64,000 nucleotides of DNA from Pseudomonadota bacterium. GTDB lineage: Bacteria > Myxococcota_A > Polyangia > Polyangiales > Polyangiaceae. Positions 8,448-17,774 of this stretch are shown here, piece by piece (position 1 is the stretch's first letter; every line of letters begins with the position of its first letter). The stretch covers positions 4,114 to 68,113 of the forward strand of contig JAEXCN010000187.1 in NCBI GenBank assembly GCA_023402175.1, read 5' to 3'. The notes under the pieces are model-generated. The model did not search any database and was not told the DNA's origin. It saw only the letters and a program-made list of their open reading frames with translations. A program made the position numbers and the translations under genes.

Positions 8448-9281
8448 TCAGTGGAGCGAGATGACGCCCATCGCGCGCAGCCGGTCGATGAGCTCGATCG
8501 CCTCTGCCTCGGGCATCGCGCAGACGTCGAGGATTTCCTCCATCGACTGGATGCCATCGATGTGCCCCAGGATGAACGCGGTGCGCGGATCCATCGGGAG
8601 CTTCGCGATCTCTTTCGCTCCGACGAGGAGCCGGGGCACCTGGCGTGACGTCATCATCGCGAGACGCGAGCTGTCGGTCGATGCTTCGACGATGGCCGTG
8701 TGTTCCTGCGGGTCATCGTCGATGGGTTCGAGGCCGCCGAACGGATCGTCCTCGACCGGGATGAGCCCGCCGTACGGATCGGGATCGTCTTGCGCGAAAT
8801 CGGACCCGAGCTCCGATGCGAGCGCGAGCGCAGCGTCGGCATGCCCCTGGGCGTAGAGCTCGCGCATCGCGGCGACGCGATCGTCACGCGATGCGACGCC
8901 GGAAGCCGACGGAGGGCTTCGTCGAGATGACGGCGGCTGGTCATCGAACTTACCAATGCGCGTTGCGGCCTCGCCGTCGATCGGATCGAGCGAGCGCAAG
9001 ATGCCATCTTCGACGACAGCCGCTCTCGCGATCCGCGTCTCTTCCTCGGCCAGCCTGACCGCCTCGAGGCTCTGGCGCGTGGGCGTATCCTTCGGAACCG
9101 GCTTCGTCGAGGGCTCGTGGTCGAGGTCTGGCTCATCGAGACACGCGACACCGAGGGAATCGAGATCGAGCTCACCGAATGCCGGGCCATGATGGGCCGG
9201 AGCAGGAGGCGCCGTGTTCGATCCGAGCTCGCTCACGAGCTCCAGATCGATCTGGCCGAACTTGGGAAGCGAGCTGCCCAT
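8448..9281 (-). CDS. Acidic cytoplasmic protein with a small C-terminal helical domain
   Basis: The protein has 277 residues. The N-terminal two-thirds is acidic, low in complexity and probably unstructured, with repeated D/E-P-G segments (YGGLIPVEDD, FGGLEPIDDD). A compact helical C-terminal domain covers residues 215-277 (LPMDPRTAFILGHIDGIQ ... LRAMGVISLH). A similar tail occurs on assorted signalling proteins of myxobacteria, from my knowledge of such families; its job is not known. There is no signal peptide or membrane segment. It is followed by the palindromic element and then the lipoprotein/tsaD pair. I do not recognise a family name. Confidence 0.65.
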   Translation of the reverse strand: MGSSLPKFGQIDLELVSELGSNTAPPAPAHHGPAFGELDLDSLGVACLDEPDLDHEPSTKPVPKDTPTRQSLEAVRLAEEETRIARAAVVEDGILRSLDPIDGEAATRIGKFDDQPPSSRRSPPSASGVASRDDRVAAMRELYAQGHADAALALASELGSDFAQDDPDPYGGLIPVEDDPFGGLEPIDDDPQEHTAIVEASTDSSRLAMMTSRQVPRLLVGAKEIAKLPMDPRTAFILGHIDGIQSMEEILDVCAMPEAEAIELIDRLRAMGVISLH

Positions 9282-9425
9282 CTACCCCGTTAAGGAAATA
9301 GCAGGTTTGCCCTCGCACACGACACTCGCCTTCGTGACGACTCCACGACACACGGTAGGCGCGGAGGTCATGAGCGTACGACGTGGTGGGACACGTCCGT
9401 GTGCGCAAGGGCCCGTCTCCCCGCG

Positions 9426-12400
9426 TCACTTTCCGCTTCGGATCTTCGCTGCCGTTTCGCGCACGCGTGGCTCCGCGTCATGCGCCGCCATCTGCGTCGC
9501 GAGCTGGCCGGCTTCGGCCTTGTCGAAGCTCGCGAGCGCAACGAGCGCCGCTTCACGGACGAGCGCGTAGGGCTCCTTCGTGGCGGCCTCTTTCAGGTGT
9601 CGCGCCGCCTCGGCGCCGGCCCCTGCGGCTCCGAGTCGCCCGAGGGCCTGCGCGGCAAGGACCCGCATCGCCCAGCTCTCGTGGTTGCGCATGACCTTGG
9701 CGACCGCGATCGCCGTCGCCTGGTCGGCGTGGTTGCCGATCGACGCGAGGGCGACGCGCTGCACGTTCTCGCTCGAGTCGGTGACGGCCTGCGCGATCGC
9801 GGCGCCCGCGGCGTCGGACTTCGAACGCGCGAGCAATACGATCGCCTTCGTCCGGATGCTCGGATCGGGATGGCGCGAGAGAGCAACGACGCTCGGCTCG
9901 AGCGCCGCGGCGATCTCCTTCACCTTCGCGCGTGCAGGCGCGAGCTCCGGTCCGTCGTCGGAAGCAGCGATGAACGGCTCGAATGCTCCCTCTCGCGATC
10001 CCATCGCATCGAGCACGGCACGGGCGCGCTCGGTCGATGTCGCGAGCGCGCTCGACGCCGAACGCTTCAGCGCATCCGCGAAGACGACGAGCGTTGTTGC
10101 TCGATCCTTCACCGGAAGGTCCCGCGGCACGAGCTGATCGAGCGTCGTCTCCGCATCGACGTCCTCGTCCGGCGCCGGCAGCGCTTCGGGATGCGTGTCG
10201 GCTGCGCCCTTCGTCGCGAGCAGGACGAGCGCCGCGGTCGCGGCCTGACGAAGCGACTCCGACGAGCGATGCGCACGCGCGCCCTCGCCTTCACCGGCGA
10301 AGACCGCATCGGCCATCGCGTTGAGCGACGCCTTCCCACCCGGGGGCTCGCCCTTGTGGGCTCCCATCTGCGCGAGCGCAAGGATCGCCATCTGTCGCGG
10401 AAGCGCGTCCGTGCCTTCGGCGATCGTGACGAGAGAGGTCGTCTCGCTCTCGGCGCCGATCTCGCCGAGCGCATACGCGGCCGCGGCCCGTGCCGGCGTG
10501 CCCGCTTCGAGCGACTTCGCCGTATGCGCAACGAGCGGGATGCTCGAACGGTCCTTGAGGGCACCGAGCCCGAGCACCGCGAACGCACGCATGTCGGGCG
10601 TCCCGTTCTGAGCGACCTTCCGCAAGAGCGGGATCGCTCGCTTGTCGCCGAGCTTCGCGACCGCCCAGCTCGCGGCGCGCGCGACCGAGTCGGACGCCAT
10701 CGCCTCCGCGCCACCGCCCTCCACCTTCGGGAACAGGAGCGCCTCGTACTTCGGCAAGAGCACCGAGTCGCGGAGCGCGCCGCAGGCGAGCATCGCGCGC
10801 GTCCGGAGCGCGCCTTCGGCCTGTCCGGTCGCGAACGAGAAGAGCGCTGCCGACGCGTTCTTGTTCTGGACGTAACCGAGCACGTCGATCGCGACGCGCT
10901 GCTGTCCCGCGTCACCGTCGGCGAGCGCGTCGAGCAGCGGCTTGACCGCGCGTCCGCCGATGCGCTGGAGCGCAGCACGCGCGTCGTCGGCTTCCTTCCC
11001 GCTCCCGTGCTTCACACGCTGCACGAGCGCGAACGTCAGGTTGCCGTAGATCTCGACGAGCAGTCGCCGATAAACCTTCTTCTGCGGATTGCCGATAGCG
11101 AGCGGCAGAAGCTCCTGCTCGAGCGACTCGAGCGTGCCCTTGCCGAGGTTGATCTGCATCGAGAGGCGCGCCGCGCGCGAGACGAGCTCCTCGTCGGGCG
11201 CGCCGCGGACGACGCGGCGGAAGAGGCGATCGGCCTCCTCGCTCTGCCCCTTCGTGAGAAGGAGATCGGCGAGCTCGAGGTACACGATGAACAGGCGATC
11301 GTTCTTCGCGATCGCCGCGCGGAACTCGACGATCGCGTGCTCGACGTCCTGCTTCTGCCGGTACATCTCGCCGAGGCGGCGATGGCCCTCGGCGTCGTCG
11401 GGATTCAGCTCGACGGCGCGCGCCGCGTACTTGATGGCTTCGTCGTCGCGATAGAGCTGCAGCGCGTACTGCGCCATGCGCTGATAGAGCTGCCTCGCGC
11501 TCTTCGGATCGACCGCGACGAGCTTCTCGAGCACCGCGATCGCGTCCTGGATCTTGTTCTGCTGCACGAGCACGCGCTCGAGCGCGAGGTAGCTGTCGGC
11601 GTCGCCCGGCGCGGCCGCGACCACCTTCCGGAGCGTGGCCTCGGCGTCGCCGAGCTTGCGAAGATGGAGCTGCACCTCCGCGAGCATGCGCCCGGCTTCG
11701 ACGTCCGGCGGATTTGCGCCGAACTTCTGCTGGAGCGGCGCGACCTGCGCGTCGAGCATCCGCTCGAAGCCCCAGAGCGTGACGATGCGCGACCGCGCCT
11801 CGCGCGCGAGAAGCTTGTCGCCGCTCGCCTTCGCCTTGTCGGACAGGTCCTGCCAGATCTGACGCGCGTCCCTGTAGCTCTTCGAGCGCTCGAGCGCGCC
11901 TGCGAGCTGCTTCTTGTACACGAGCGACTGCGGATCGAGCTGCACGGCCTCGCGATACGACGCCAGCGCGTCCGGGAGCATGTCGTGCTCGAGGTACACG
12001 TCACCGAGCGCCGCGAGCGCGCGCGCGCGAGGCGTGACCGTCGTGAGGATCCGCCGCCACGTCTGGACGGCGAGCTGCTGGTTGCCGTCCTGGAAGTAGC
12101 GGTCGCCGAGATCGACGAGGTGGCCCGGATCGTTCGTCCCGATGCTCGACAGACGCGTGAGCACCTTGAGCGAGCGATCATTCTCGCCGATGCGCCCGTA
12201 GAAGTCGGCGAGGCGCGAGAGGACCTCTTCGTCGTTCTGTCCGCGCGCCTCGAGCTCGGTCAGGAGCTTCAGCGCGCGCGTGCGATCGCCGCGCTGCATG
12301 AGCGCGTCGCACTGCTCGAACACGAACTGCGGGTTGTTCGGGGCTGCCCGGATGAGCGCCTCGTACTCCGCGATCGCCTTGTCGAGCTCGCCCTGCGATT

Positions 12401-13562
12401 GCAGGACGCGGATCATCTTGAGGCGGAGATCGATGTGGCGCGGATTGACGGCGAGCGCCTTCGAGTAGGTCTGGAGCGCTTTTGCGCTGTCGCCGGTCTC
12501 CTCGTAGAGCGCGCCGAGGATCGCGAGGCGCTGGAAGTCCGTCGGATGTTCGTCCTCGATTTGCTTGATGAGGACGGGGAGCTGCTGATCGGCGCGGTAG
12601 ATCTCCGTGATCGTCTCGTAGATCTCGGCGCGGACGGCCGCTTCCTGGCCGGCGGCCTGGAGCGCCTTCTTGAGCGTCGCGAGCGCGTCGCTGTTCTTGT
12701 GCGCCTTCGCCTGCGCCTTTCCGAGATCCTTCAGCGCCGGAGCGAGCGCGCGGTTGTCGCCGGCCGCTGCGCTGACGAGGTCCTTGAACTCGGCCTCCGC
12801 CTTCTCGTACTCGGCGCGCTGGAAGAGCTCGCGGCCGAGCTCCCCTTTCACGAAGAGGCTCTGCGGCTGCATCTTCACGAGCTCGCGGTGGAATCCCTTC
12901 GCCGCCGTCCAGTCCTTCGCATCGAGCGCGAGGGTCATCAGCGTCCGGAGCGTCTGCTCTTTGTCGGCGGGGAGCGTCTGCAGCGCGAGGGCGTCTTCGT
13001 AGCGCTTCCGCGCGCCGGGGACGTCGCCGCGATCCTGGAGGAGCCGCGCGAGCGCGAGGAGAGCGACCGGATCGTTGTTCTTGAGCGCGATCGCCTTCTC
13101 GTACGTCTTGATCGCATCCTCGGAGCGACCGTCGATCTTGTAGATGCCGGCGAGCGTCACCGTGGCCGCGTATTGGTCGGCGCCGCTCTGCGCCGCACGC
13201 GCCTCGAAGTCCTTCACGAGGCCGGCGAGGTTACCGTCCTTGTCGCGATAGAGCTGCGCGAGACGCTGGAGCGGGAAAGGCGAGCCGGGCTGCGCGAGGA
13301 CGATCTTCGTGTAGCGATCGATGAGGACCGACTGCGTCTGACCGACGTCGGGATTCGCCGCCGGCCGGCCTCCCGGCTTCGGAGGTGCGCCGGATGGCTT
13401 GCTCGCGGGTCCCGGCTTTCCTCCAGGCCTCGCCGGCGCGCCAGGCTTCTTCCGACCGCGTGGATCGAAGTCGTCTCCGCTCGCGTGCGGCGCGATCAGC
13501 GCCAGCGACAGCGCGAAGGACAGGCCGACCGAGGCCCGCGAGACGACTCTTCGAAGACGCAC
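9426..13562 (-). CDS. Exported giant TPR and HEAT-repeat protein
   Basis: The protein has 1378 residues. A signal peptide (SFALSLALIAPHASG) is followed by a Pro/Gly/Lys-rich linker, then about 20 TPR-type helical pairs (roughly residues 60-830, e.g. AIKTYEKAIALKNNDPVALL), then HEAT-like repeats to the C terminus (KRAIPLLRKVAQNG, IRTKAIVLLARSKSD, WAMRVLAAQALGRLG). It is probably a periplasmic or envelope scaffold for protein-protein contacts. The GTG at 13562 is the only in-frame start, since a stop lies just upstream; an AAGG touches it, which is closer than usual. It is divergent from the DUF362 lipoprotein, with 140 bp between them. Partners are unknown. Confidence 0.85.
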   Translation of the reverse strand: MRLRRVVSRASVGLSFALSLALIAPHASGDDFDPRGRKKPGAPARPGGKPGPASKPSGAPPKPGGRPAANPDVGQTQSVLIDRYTKIVLAQPGSPFPLQRLAQLYRDKDGNLAGLVKDFEARAAQSGADQYAATVTLAGIYKIDGRSEDAIKTYEKAIALKNNDPVALLALARLLQDRGDVPGARKRYEDALALQTLPADKEQTLRTLMTLALDAKDWTAAKGFHRELVKMQPQSLFVKGELGRELFQRAEYEKAEAEFKDLVSAAAGDNRALAPALKDLGKAQAKAHKNSDALATLKKALQAAGQEAAVRAEIYETITEIYRADQQLPVLIKQIEDEHPTDFQRLAILGALYEETGDSAKALQTYSKALAVNPRHIDLRLKMIRVLQSQGELDKAIAEYEALIRAAPNNPQFVFEQCDALMQRGDRTRALKLLTELEARGQNDEEVLSRLADFYGRIGENDRSLKVLTRLSSIGTNDPGHLVDLGDRYFQDGNQQLAVQTWRRILTTVTPRARALAALGDVYLEHDMLPDALASYREAVQLDPQSLVYKKQLAGALERSKSYRDARQIWQDLSDKAKASGDKLLAREARSRIVTLWGFERMLDAQVAPLQQKFGANPPDVEAGRMLAEVQLHLRKLGDAEATLRKVVAAAPGDADSYLALERVLVQQNKIQDAIAVLEKLVAVDPKSARQLYQRMAQYALQLYRDDEAIKYAARAVELNPDDAEGHRRLGEMYRQKQDVEHAIVEFRAAIAKNDRLFIVYLELADLLLTKGQSEEADRLFRRVVRGAPDEELVSRAARLSMQINLGKGTLESLEQELLPLAIGNPQKKVYRRLLVEIYGNLTFALVQRVKHGSGKEADDARAALQRIGGRAVKPLLDALADGDAGQQRVAIDVLGYVQNKNASAALFSFATGQAEGALRTRAMLACGALRDSVLLPKYEALLFPKVEGGGAEAMASDSVARAASWAVAKLGDKRAIPLLRKVAQNGTPDMRAFAVLGLGALKDRSSIPLVAHTAKSLEAGTPARAAAAYALGEIGAESETTSLVTIAEGTDALPRQMAILALAQMGAHKGEPPGGKASLNAMADAVFAGEGEGARAHRSSESLRQAATAALVLLATKGAADTHPEALPAPDEDVDAETTLDQLVPRDLPVKDRATTLVVFADALKRSASSALATSTERARAVLDAMGSREGAFEPFIAASDDGPELAPARAKVKEIAAALEPSVVALSRHPDPSIRTKAIVLLARSKSDAAGAAIAQAVTDSSENVQRVALASIGNHADQATAIAVAKVMRNHESWAMRVLAAQALGRLGAAGAGAEAARHLKEAATKEPYALVREAALVALASFDKAEAGQLATQMAAHDAEPRVRETAAKIRSGK

Positions 13563-13702
13563 CCTTCAAGCTTATACGCTCGGGACGCCATTTTCATTGG
13601 GTCGCCCCCCGATTCTCGCTTCTCTCCTGCCCCGAGCTGGCCCGAATCCGAAGAGCTCAGCAAGGCCTCAGCGACGCATCGCCCATGGTAGGAAGCCCGA
13701 AC

Positions 13703-15808
13703 ATGCGGCTCCTCCGCTCGGCTCGCTTTCCTCTTCCTTCTGTTCCTGTTCGCGCTTCTGTTCCTGTTCGCGCTTCCTGGCCCGTTCTCGTCGTCGCCCT
13801 CACCCTTCTCGGCTGCCCGCGCGAGCGTCGGGGCTCCGAGACCGAGGCCGCGAGCTCGGTCGACACCGCAAGCTCGGTCGATGCCGCGGCCTCGGCTCAC
13901 ACCGCGGCGACGGTGTCCTCCACGCCGGTCGACGTCGTCTCGAGCGCATCGCCCGGATCGGCTTCGTCGGATGCTGCCCCGCCGAGCGCAGGCCCCGCGG
14001 AGGTCGACGGAAGAGCGCTCCGCGAGCGGCACCGCGCGCGCATCGCGTCCGACACCAGCCCGGTGACGATCCTGCAGGGTGGAACGCCGCGCGAGCTCGG
14101 CGCACGTCTCTGCGAGAGCGTCGTTCCGGCGCGACCGAAGGACACGCCGATCCTCATCAAGCCGAACATCGGCGGGTTCGAGTGGTTCAAGGATCCCGCA
14201 AAGAACAGCGGAGACGACGGCGTCCGCGGACGGACGACCGATCCCGAGTTCGTTCGCGGCATCGTGCAGTGTCTGAAGACACGCGGGCACACGAAGATCA
14301 CGATCGCGGAAGGCTTCGCGCGCAAGCACGCGGACTGGAAGCGGCTCGTGCGCGTCACGGGCTACGAGAAGATGGCCGAGGACGAGCACGTACGGGTCGT
14401 CGCGATGGACGATGACGGCGTCTTCGACGTCGAAGGGGATCGGCCGGGCAAGCCGCTGCGCGTGAGCGGGATGGAGGGCACGGGTGTGCCGACGCTCCTC
14501 GTGCCCAAGATCCTCGCCGAGCACCTCGAGCACGGGATGTTCATCTCGGCGCCGAAGATCAAAGCGCATCGCTTCGGCGTCGTCTCGATGGGGATCAAAG
14601 GCATGCAGGGCACCGTGATGCTCTCGGACGCGACGCCGGCGTTCCATCAGAAGTGGCGCACGCACAAGGAGCTGTCCTCGGCGCTCGAGCTCTTGAAGAC
14701 GGATCGCGCGGCGGGACAGAAGGCGTACCTCGATTCGCTGCACGTCTTCGCCGAACGGATGGTCGACGTCCTCGAGGTCTCGGCGCCGGACGTGGTGCTC
14801 GCGGAGGGTGCACCGGCGATGGGCGGCGACGGATTCGCGAAGCGGTGGCCGTCGGCCGAGGACATCGCGATCGGCGGCACCAATCCCGTCCTCGTCGATC
14901 GCGTCGGCGCGGCGGTGCTCGGCCTTTGGGACAACGCCGATCTCGCGCGCGAGCTCGGCGGACACAAAACCTCGCCGCTCATCGAAGCTGCGGCAAAGCG
15001 CTTCTCGCTCGACATCGCCTCGCCGAAGGTCCAGGGCAGCGGCAAGGAGCTCCTCGATCGCCCGCGGCCAGTGCACTTCGTCTCGATGTCCGGCTTCTCG
15101 CTCCACTCCGACGATCAGCCGCCCGAGATCGCGCCCGGCGGTCCGCGCGGCGCGAAGGCGCCCTCGGACGACGTCGACGGAGGCGCTCCGCGCGAAGCAC
15201 ATGCGCTCCACGTCGAGACGGGGCTCACCGTGGACGGTGAGATCGACGAGGCGTGGAAGCGCGCGACGCCGGTCTCGTTCACGACGGACTGGTCCGGCGC
15301 GGAGACCGACATTCGCACGAGCGTCCGCTTCGCCTGGTCGAAGAATGCGCTCTACACGCTCTGGGAGCTCGAAGGCGCCGGGGTGAACGTCGACACGACG
15401 AAGGCCCTCGATACCGATCGCGCCAAGCTGTACGAGGAGGACTGCGTCGAGCTCTTCGTCGGTCCCGACCCGGCGGAGAGGACACGCTACTTCGAGATCG
15501 AGGTCGGCCCGCTCGGTCACTTCCTCGATCTGTCCGTCGATCGCGCGAAGAAGAAGAGCGACGTCGGCTGGTCGAGCAAGCCGAAGATCGCGACGAAGGT
15601 CGATCGCGACGCGCGCCGGGTCACGATCGAGGTCGAGATGCGCGCGCCGGATCTCGCCATCGCGCTCCGTCCGGGAGCGAGCGTGCCGCTCGCGCTCTAT
15701 CGCATGGAGGGTAAGAGCCCGCGCCGCTTCCTCGCGTGGAGCCCGACGCGCACGCCGAAGCCGGACTTCCACGTGCCCGAAGCGTTCGGCACGCTCATCA
15801 TCGACTGA
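13703..15808 (+). CDS. DUF362 plus CBM9-like domain lipoprotein
   Basis: The protein has 701 residues. A signal sequence ends at VVALTLLGC, a good lipobox, followed by an Ala/Ser/Val-rich linker of about 80 residues. The first globular part (about 110-450) matches the DUF362 pattern (ILIKPNIGGFEW, ISAPKIKAHRFGVVSMGIKG). The second (about 510-700) resembles a carbohydrate-binding family 9-like or DOMON-type beta-sandwich (LTVDGEIDEAWKRA, YEEDCVELFVGPDP). DUF362 proteins are often Fe-S-linked, but no ferredoxin cysteine cluster is visible here. The ATG at 13703 has AGGA upstream at nine bases. The lipid anchor suggests it acts at the envelope; the substrate is unknown. Confidence 0.8.
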   Translation: MRLLRSARFPLPSVPVRASVPVRASWPVLVVALTLLGCPRERRGSETEAASSVDTASSVDAAASAHTAATVSSTPVDVVSSASPGSASSDAAPPSAGPAEVDGRALRERHRARIASDTSPVTILQGGTPRELGARLCESVVPARPKDTPILIKPNIGGFEWFKDPAKNSGDDGVRGRTTDPEFVRGIVQCLKTRGHTKITIAEGFARKHADWKRLVRVTGYEKMAEDEHVRVVAMDDDGVFDVEGDRPGKPLRVSGMEGTGVPTLLVPKILAEHLEHGMFISAPKIKAHRFGVVSMGIKGMQGTVMLSDATPAFHQKWRTHKELSSALELLKTDRAAGQKAYLDSLHVFAERMVDVLEVSAPDVVLAEGAPAMGGDGFAKRWPSAEDIAIGGTNPVLVDRVGAAVLGLWDNADLARELGGHKTSPLIEAAAKRFSLDIASPKVQGSGKELLDRPRPVHFVSMSGFSLHSDDQPPEIAPGGPRGAKAPSDDVDGGAPREAHALHVETGLTVDGEIDEAWKRATPVSFTTDWSGAETDIRTSVRFAWSKNALYTLWELEGAGVNVDTTKALDTDRAKLYEEDCVELFVGPDPAERTRYFEIEVGPLGHFLDLSVDRAKKKSDVGWSSKPKIATKVDRDARRVTIEVEMRAPDLAIALRPGASVPLALYRMEGKSPRRFLAWSPTRTPKPDFHVPEAFGTLIID

Positions 15809-15821
15809 CGCGCATCAGTCG
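15802..15821. terminator. Small hairpin between convergent genes
   Basis: CGACTGA (15802-15808) pairs perfectly with TCAGTCG (15815-15821) around a 6-nt loop. The two arms contain the stop codons of the converging DUF362 and phosphatase genes. There is no T run, so a termination role, if any, would not be the classical intrinsic type. Confidence 0.4.
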
Positions 15822-16459
15822 GAGTGCTCTTCGACGACGAGGCCTTCGAGGTGGGCCGCGTCGTTCCACGAGTGCAGGCGATGGCGACCTCGCCCGTCAC
15901 GCTCGACGACCGTGAGCGCCGCGTTCGCGACGCCGGCGAGCGCACGGAGACCGTCCGGCGAGACGCCGAGCAGCTTCGCGATCCAGCTCTTGATCGCGCC
16001 GCCGTGCGACACGAGGAGGATCCGTCCCTCCGCTCCCGCGTGACGGGCGGCGATCCGGTCGATCGCTCCTCCGACGCGAATCGCGAGCTCGGCGTACGTC
16101 TCCCCGCCGCCGCGCCGGACGTCGATGCCCGCTTCCCACGCCGCCCACTCCTCGGGGTAGAGGCTCGCCACCTCGTCGTAGCTCTTCCCGGTCCACGCGC
16201 CGACGTCGACCTCGCGGAGCCCGGGATCGAGCTCGACCGGAACCCCGCACGCCTCCGCGACGTACCCGGCGGTCTCGGCCGCGCGCTCGAGGTCGCTCGC
16301 GACGATCGCGGCCGGCGGCCACCGGCGCATCCGCTCCGCGAGGCGCGCGGCCTGAGCGCGGCCGAGCACGTTCAGCCCGCGTCCGGATTGTCCCTGGAAG
16401 ATGCGCGCGCGGTTGTCGGCGGTCTCGCCGTGCCGAGCGAGGCAGAGGAGGACGGACAT
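15815..16459 (-). CDS. Histidine phosphatase (phosphoglycerate mutase superfamily)
   Basis: The protein has 214 residues with the family signature RHGETADN at the N terminus; the His is the phospho-acceptor. An acidic DVGAWTGKSYDEV follows, and the second catalytic His is in LVSHGGAIK. Length and pattern fit the GpmB/CobC/PhoE branch of two-histidine phosphatases. The substrate cannot be read from sequence: phosphoglycerate, alpha-ribazole phosphate and general phosphatase activity are all possible, and no cobalamin genes are nearby. The start lies back to back with rpoZ across 149 bp. Confidence 0.88.
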   Translation of the reverse strand: MSVLLCLARHGETADNRARIFQGQSGRGLNVLGRAQAARLAERMRRWPPAAIVASDLERAAETAGYVAEACGVPVELDPGLREVDVGAWTGKSYDEVASLYPEEWAAWEAGIDVRRGGGETYAELAIRVGGAIDRIAARHAGAEGRILLVSHGGAIKSWIAKLLGVSPDGLRALAGVANAALTVVERDGRGRHRLHSWNDAAHLEGLVVEEHSD

Positions 16460-16561
16460 GGCTCCGAATCTACCGGGTTTCCGTGCAATTTCGGGGACTC
16501 ACGCCGGTTTTGGGAAAAGCTTGCGAGGTCCGAGCTGTGCGACTAGGTTCCCGAACCTTGA

Positions 16562-16580
16562 TCCCCATGAGCAGTGGGGA
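16562..16580 (+). promoter_or_regulatory. Short hairpin in the rpoZ leader
   Basis: TCCCCA (16562-16567) pairs with TGGGGA (16575-16580) around a 7-nt loop. It is 28 nt upstream of the rpoZ start and leaves the AAGGAAG ribosome-binding site free. It may affect mRNA stability; no known RNA family is matched. Confidence 0.25.
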
Positions 16581-16608
16581 CCTGATTTCTCGAAGGAAGA
16601 GAGCAGCC

Positions 16609-16851
16609 ATGGCCCGCGTCACCGTCGAAGATTGCCTGGAGCGTGAGGAGAACCGTTTCGCGCTGGTCATCCTGGCCGCGCGACGCACGCGCCAGCTCAT
16701 GAAGGGCTCCGGCGCGCTCGTTCACTCGAAGAACAAGGCAGCCGTCACGGCCCTGCGCGAGATCGCGGCCGGCAAGGTCCACTTCGATCGGACGAGCAAC
16801 GCGGCCGTCGAAGAGTGGATCGAGCACATGAACCGTTCGGGTCTCTACTGA
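16609..16851 (+). CDS. rpoZ: RNA polymerase omega subunit
   Basis: The 80-residue protein begins MARVTVEDCLEREENRFAL, typical of omega. Omega binds the beta-prime C terminus, helps RNA polymerase assembly and forms part of a ppGpp site in proteobacteria. The conserved RFALVILAARRTRQL segment is present. The ATG at 16609 has AAGGAAG about 10 nt upstream; the open frame reaches further upstream but that part is not omega-like. The following methyltransferase gene begins inside its 3' end. Its usual neighbours gmk and spoT are absent here. Confidence 0.93.
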   Translation: MARVTVEDCLEREENRFALVILAARRTRQLMKGSGALVHSKNKAAVTALREIAAGKVHFDRTSNAAVEEWIEHMNRSGLY

Positions 16852-17774
16852 CTCGTCCGGGTCGCGCCAAAGCCGCCCAACGCCCCAAGCCTTCGGCCGA
16901 CCTCGAGCTCGAGGCGGGCGCTCGCGCGCATTTCGAAGATCCTCTCTACTACTCGGAAACGTACGGGTGGCGTGACGAGGACGCCGTGTATTACCGCGCG
17001 CTCGGCGTCGAGCGTGGTCGCGTGCTCGAGCACGGCATCGGCAACGGCCGCGTCGCGCTCCCGATGGCGCGCGCCGGCGTCGAGGTCACGGGCATCGACC
17101 ACACGAAGGAGATGCTCGACCACCTGCGTGAGCTCCTGAAGAGCGAGCCGGCGGCGGTCCAGAAGCGCATCACGCTTCGTCAGGGCGACATCCGGACGGC
17201 GCGCCTCGGAAAGCGGTTCCCGCTCGTCATCTGTCCGTTCAACGCCGCGCTCCACCTCTACACGCGCGTCGATGTCGAGCAGTGGCTCGCGCACGTGCGC
17301 GAGCACCTCGAGCCTCGCGGTGAGCTGGTCTTCGACATCTCGATGCCCGTGCCGGAGGATCTCGCGCGCGATCCGAACGTGCCTTACCGCATCCCGCCGT
17401 TCGTGCATCCGACGGCCGGACGCGTCGGCTATCGCGAGCACTTCGACTACGACCGCGTGCGGCAGATCCTCTTCGTCTCGATGTTCTTCGAGCCCGCGCC
17501 GAAGAAGAAACGCTCAGGAGCGACGACCAAGGCTGCGTCGAAGCGTGCGGCAGCTCACGCGCCGCGCCAGATCACTGAAACGTTCATGACGCCGCTCGCG
17601 CAGCGCCAGTTCTATCCGCAGGAGATGGAAGCGCTGCTCCACTACAACGGCTACGAGGTGAAGGAGCTCTACGGCGACTTCGAAAAGGGGCCGCTCGTGC
17701 AGAGCTCGGACGTCATGGTCTGGCACGTCGCTCCGCGACGCGGAGGCAGCGCACGAAAGAGCACGCGCCGATGA
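16815..17774 (+). CDS. Class I SAM-dependent methyltransferase
   Basis: The protein has up to 319 residues. Motif I is VLEHGIGNGRV, followed by an acidic residue at the end of strand 2 (VTGIDHTKEM) and LVICPFNAALHLY, which is typical of small-molecule class I methyltransferases. A Lys/Ala-rich insert at about residues 232-255 interrupts the C-terminal half. The GTG start at 16815 lies 37 nt inside rpoZ; a CTG at 16848 would also serve, and no ATG is available. The 3' end overlaps yggS by 4 nt (ATGA), so rpoZ, this gene and yggS form one operon. The substrate is unknown. Confidence 0.8.
   Translation: MDRAHEPFGSLLTRPGRAKAAQRPKPSADLELEAGARAHFEDPLYYSETYGWRDEDAVYYRALGVERGRVLEHGIGNGRVALPMARAGVEVTGIDHTKEMLDHLRELLKSEPAAVQKRITLRQGDIRTARLGKRFPLVICPFNAALHLYTRVDVEQWLAHVREHLEPRGELVFDISMPVPEDLARDPNVPYRIPPFVHPTAGRVGYREHFDYDRVRQILFVSMFFEPAPKKKRSGATTKAASKRAAAHAPRQITETFMTPLAQRQFYPQEMEALLHYNGYEVKELYGDFEKGPLVQSSDVMVWHVAPRRGGSARKSTRR

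Noticed and set aside
9399..13691. Very long open frame (over 1400 codons) on the plus strand opposite the TPR/HEAT gene
   Set aside because: It is a mirror of the minus-strand gene caused by GC-rich codons; the product is Arg/Leu/Glu-rich with no domain, while the minus strand has clear TPR and HEAT repeats.
13496..15772. Long minus-strand frame opposite the DUF362 lipoprotein
   Set aside because: Arg/Leu/Ala/Glu-rich shadow; the plus strand has a signal peptide, lipobox and DUF362 motifs.
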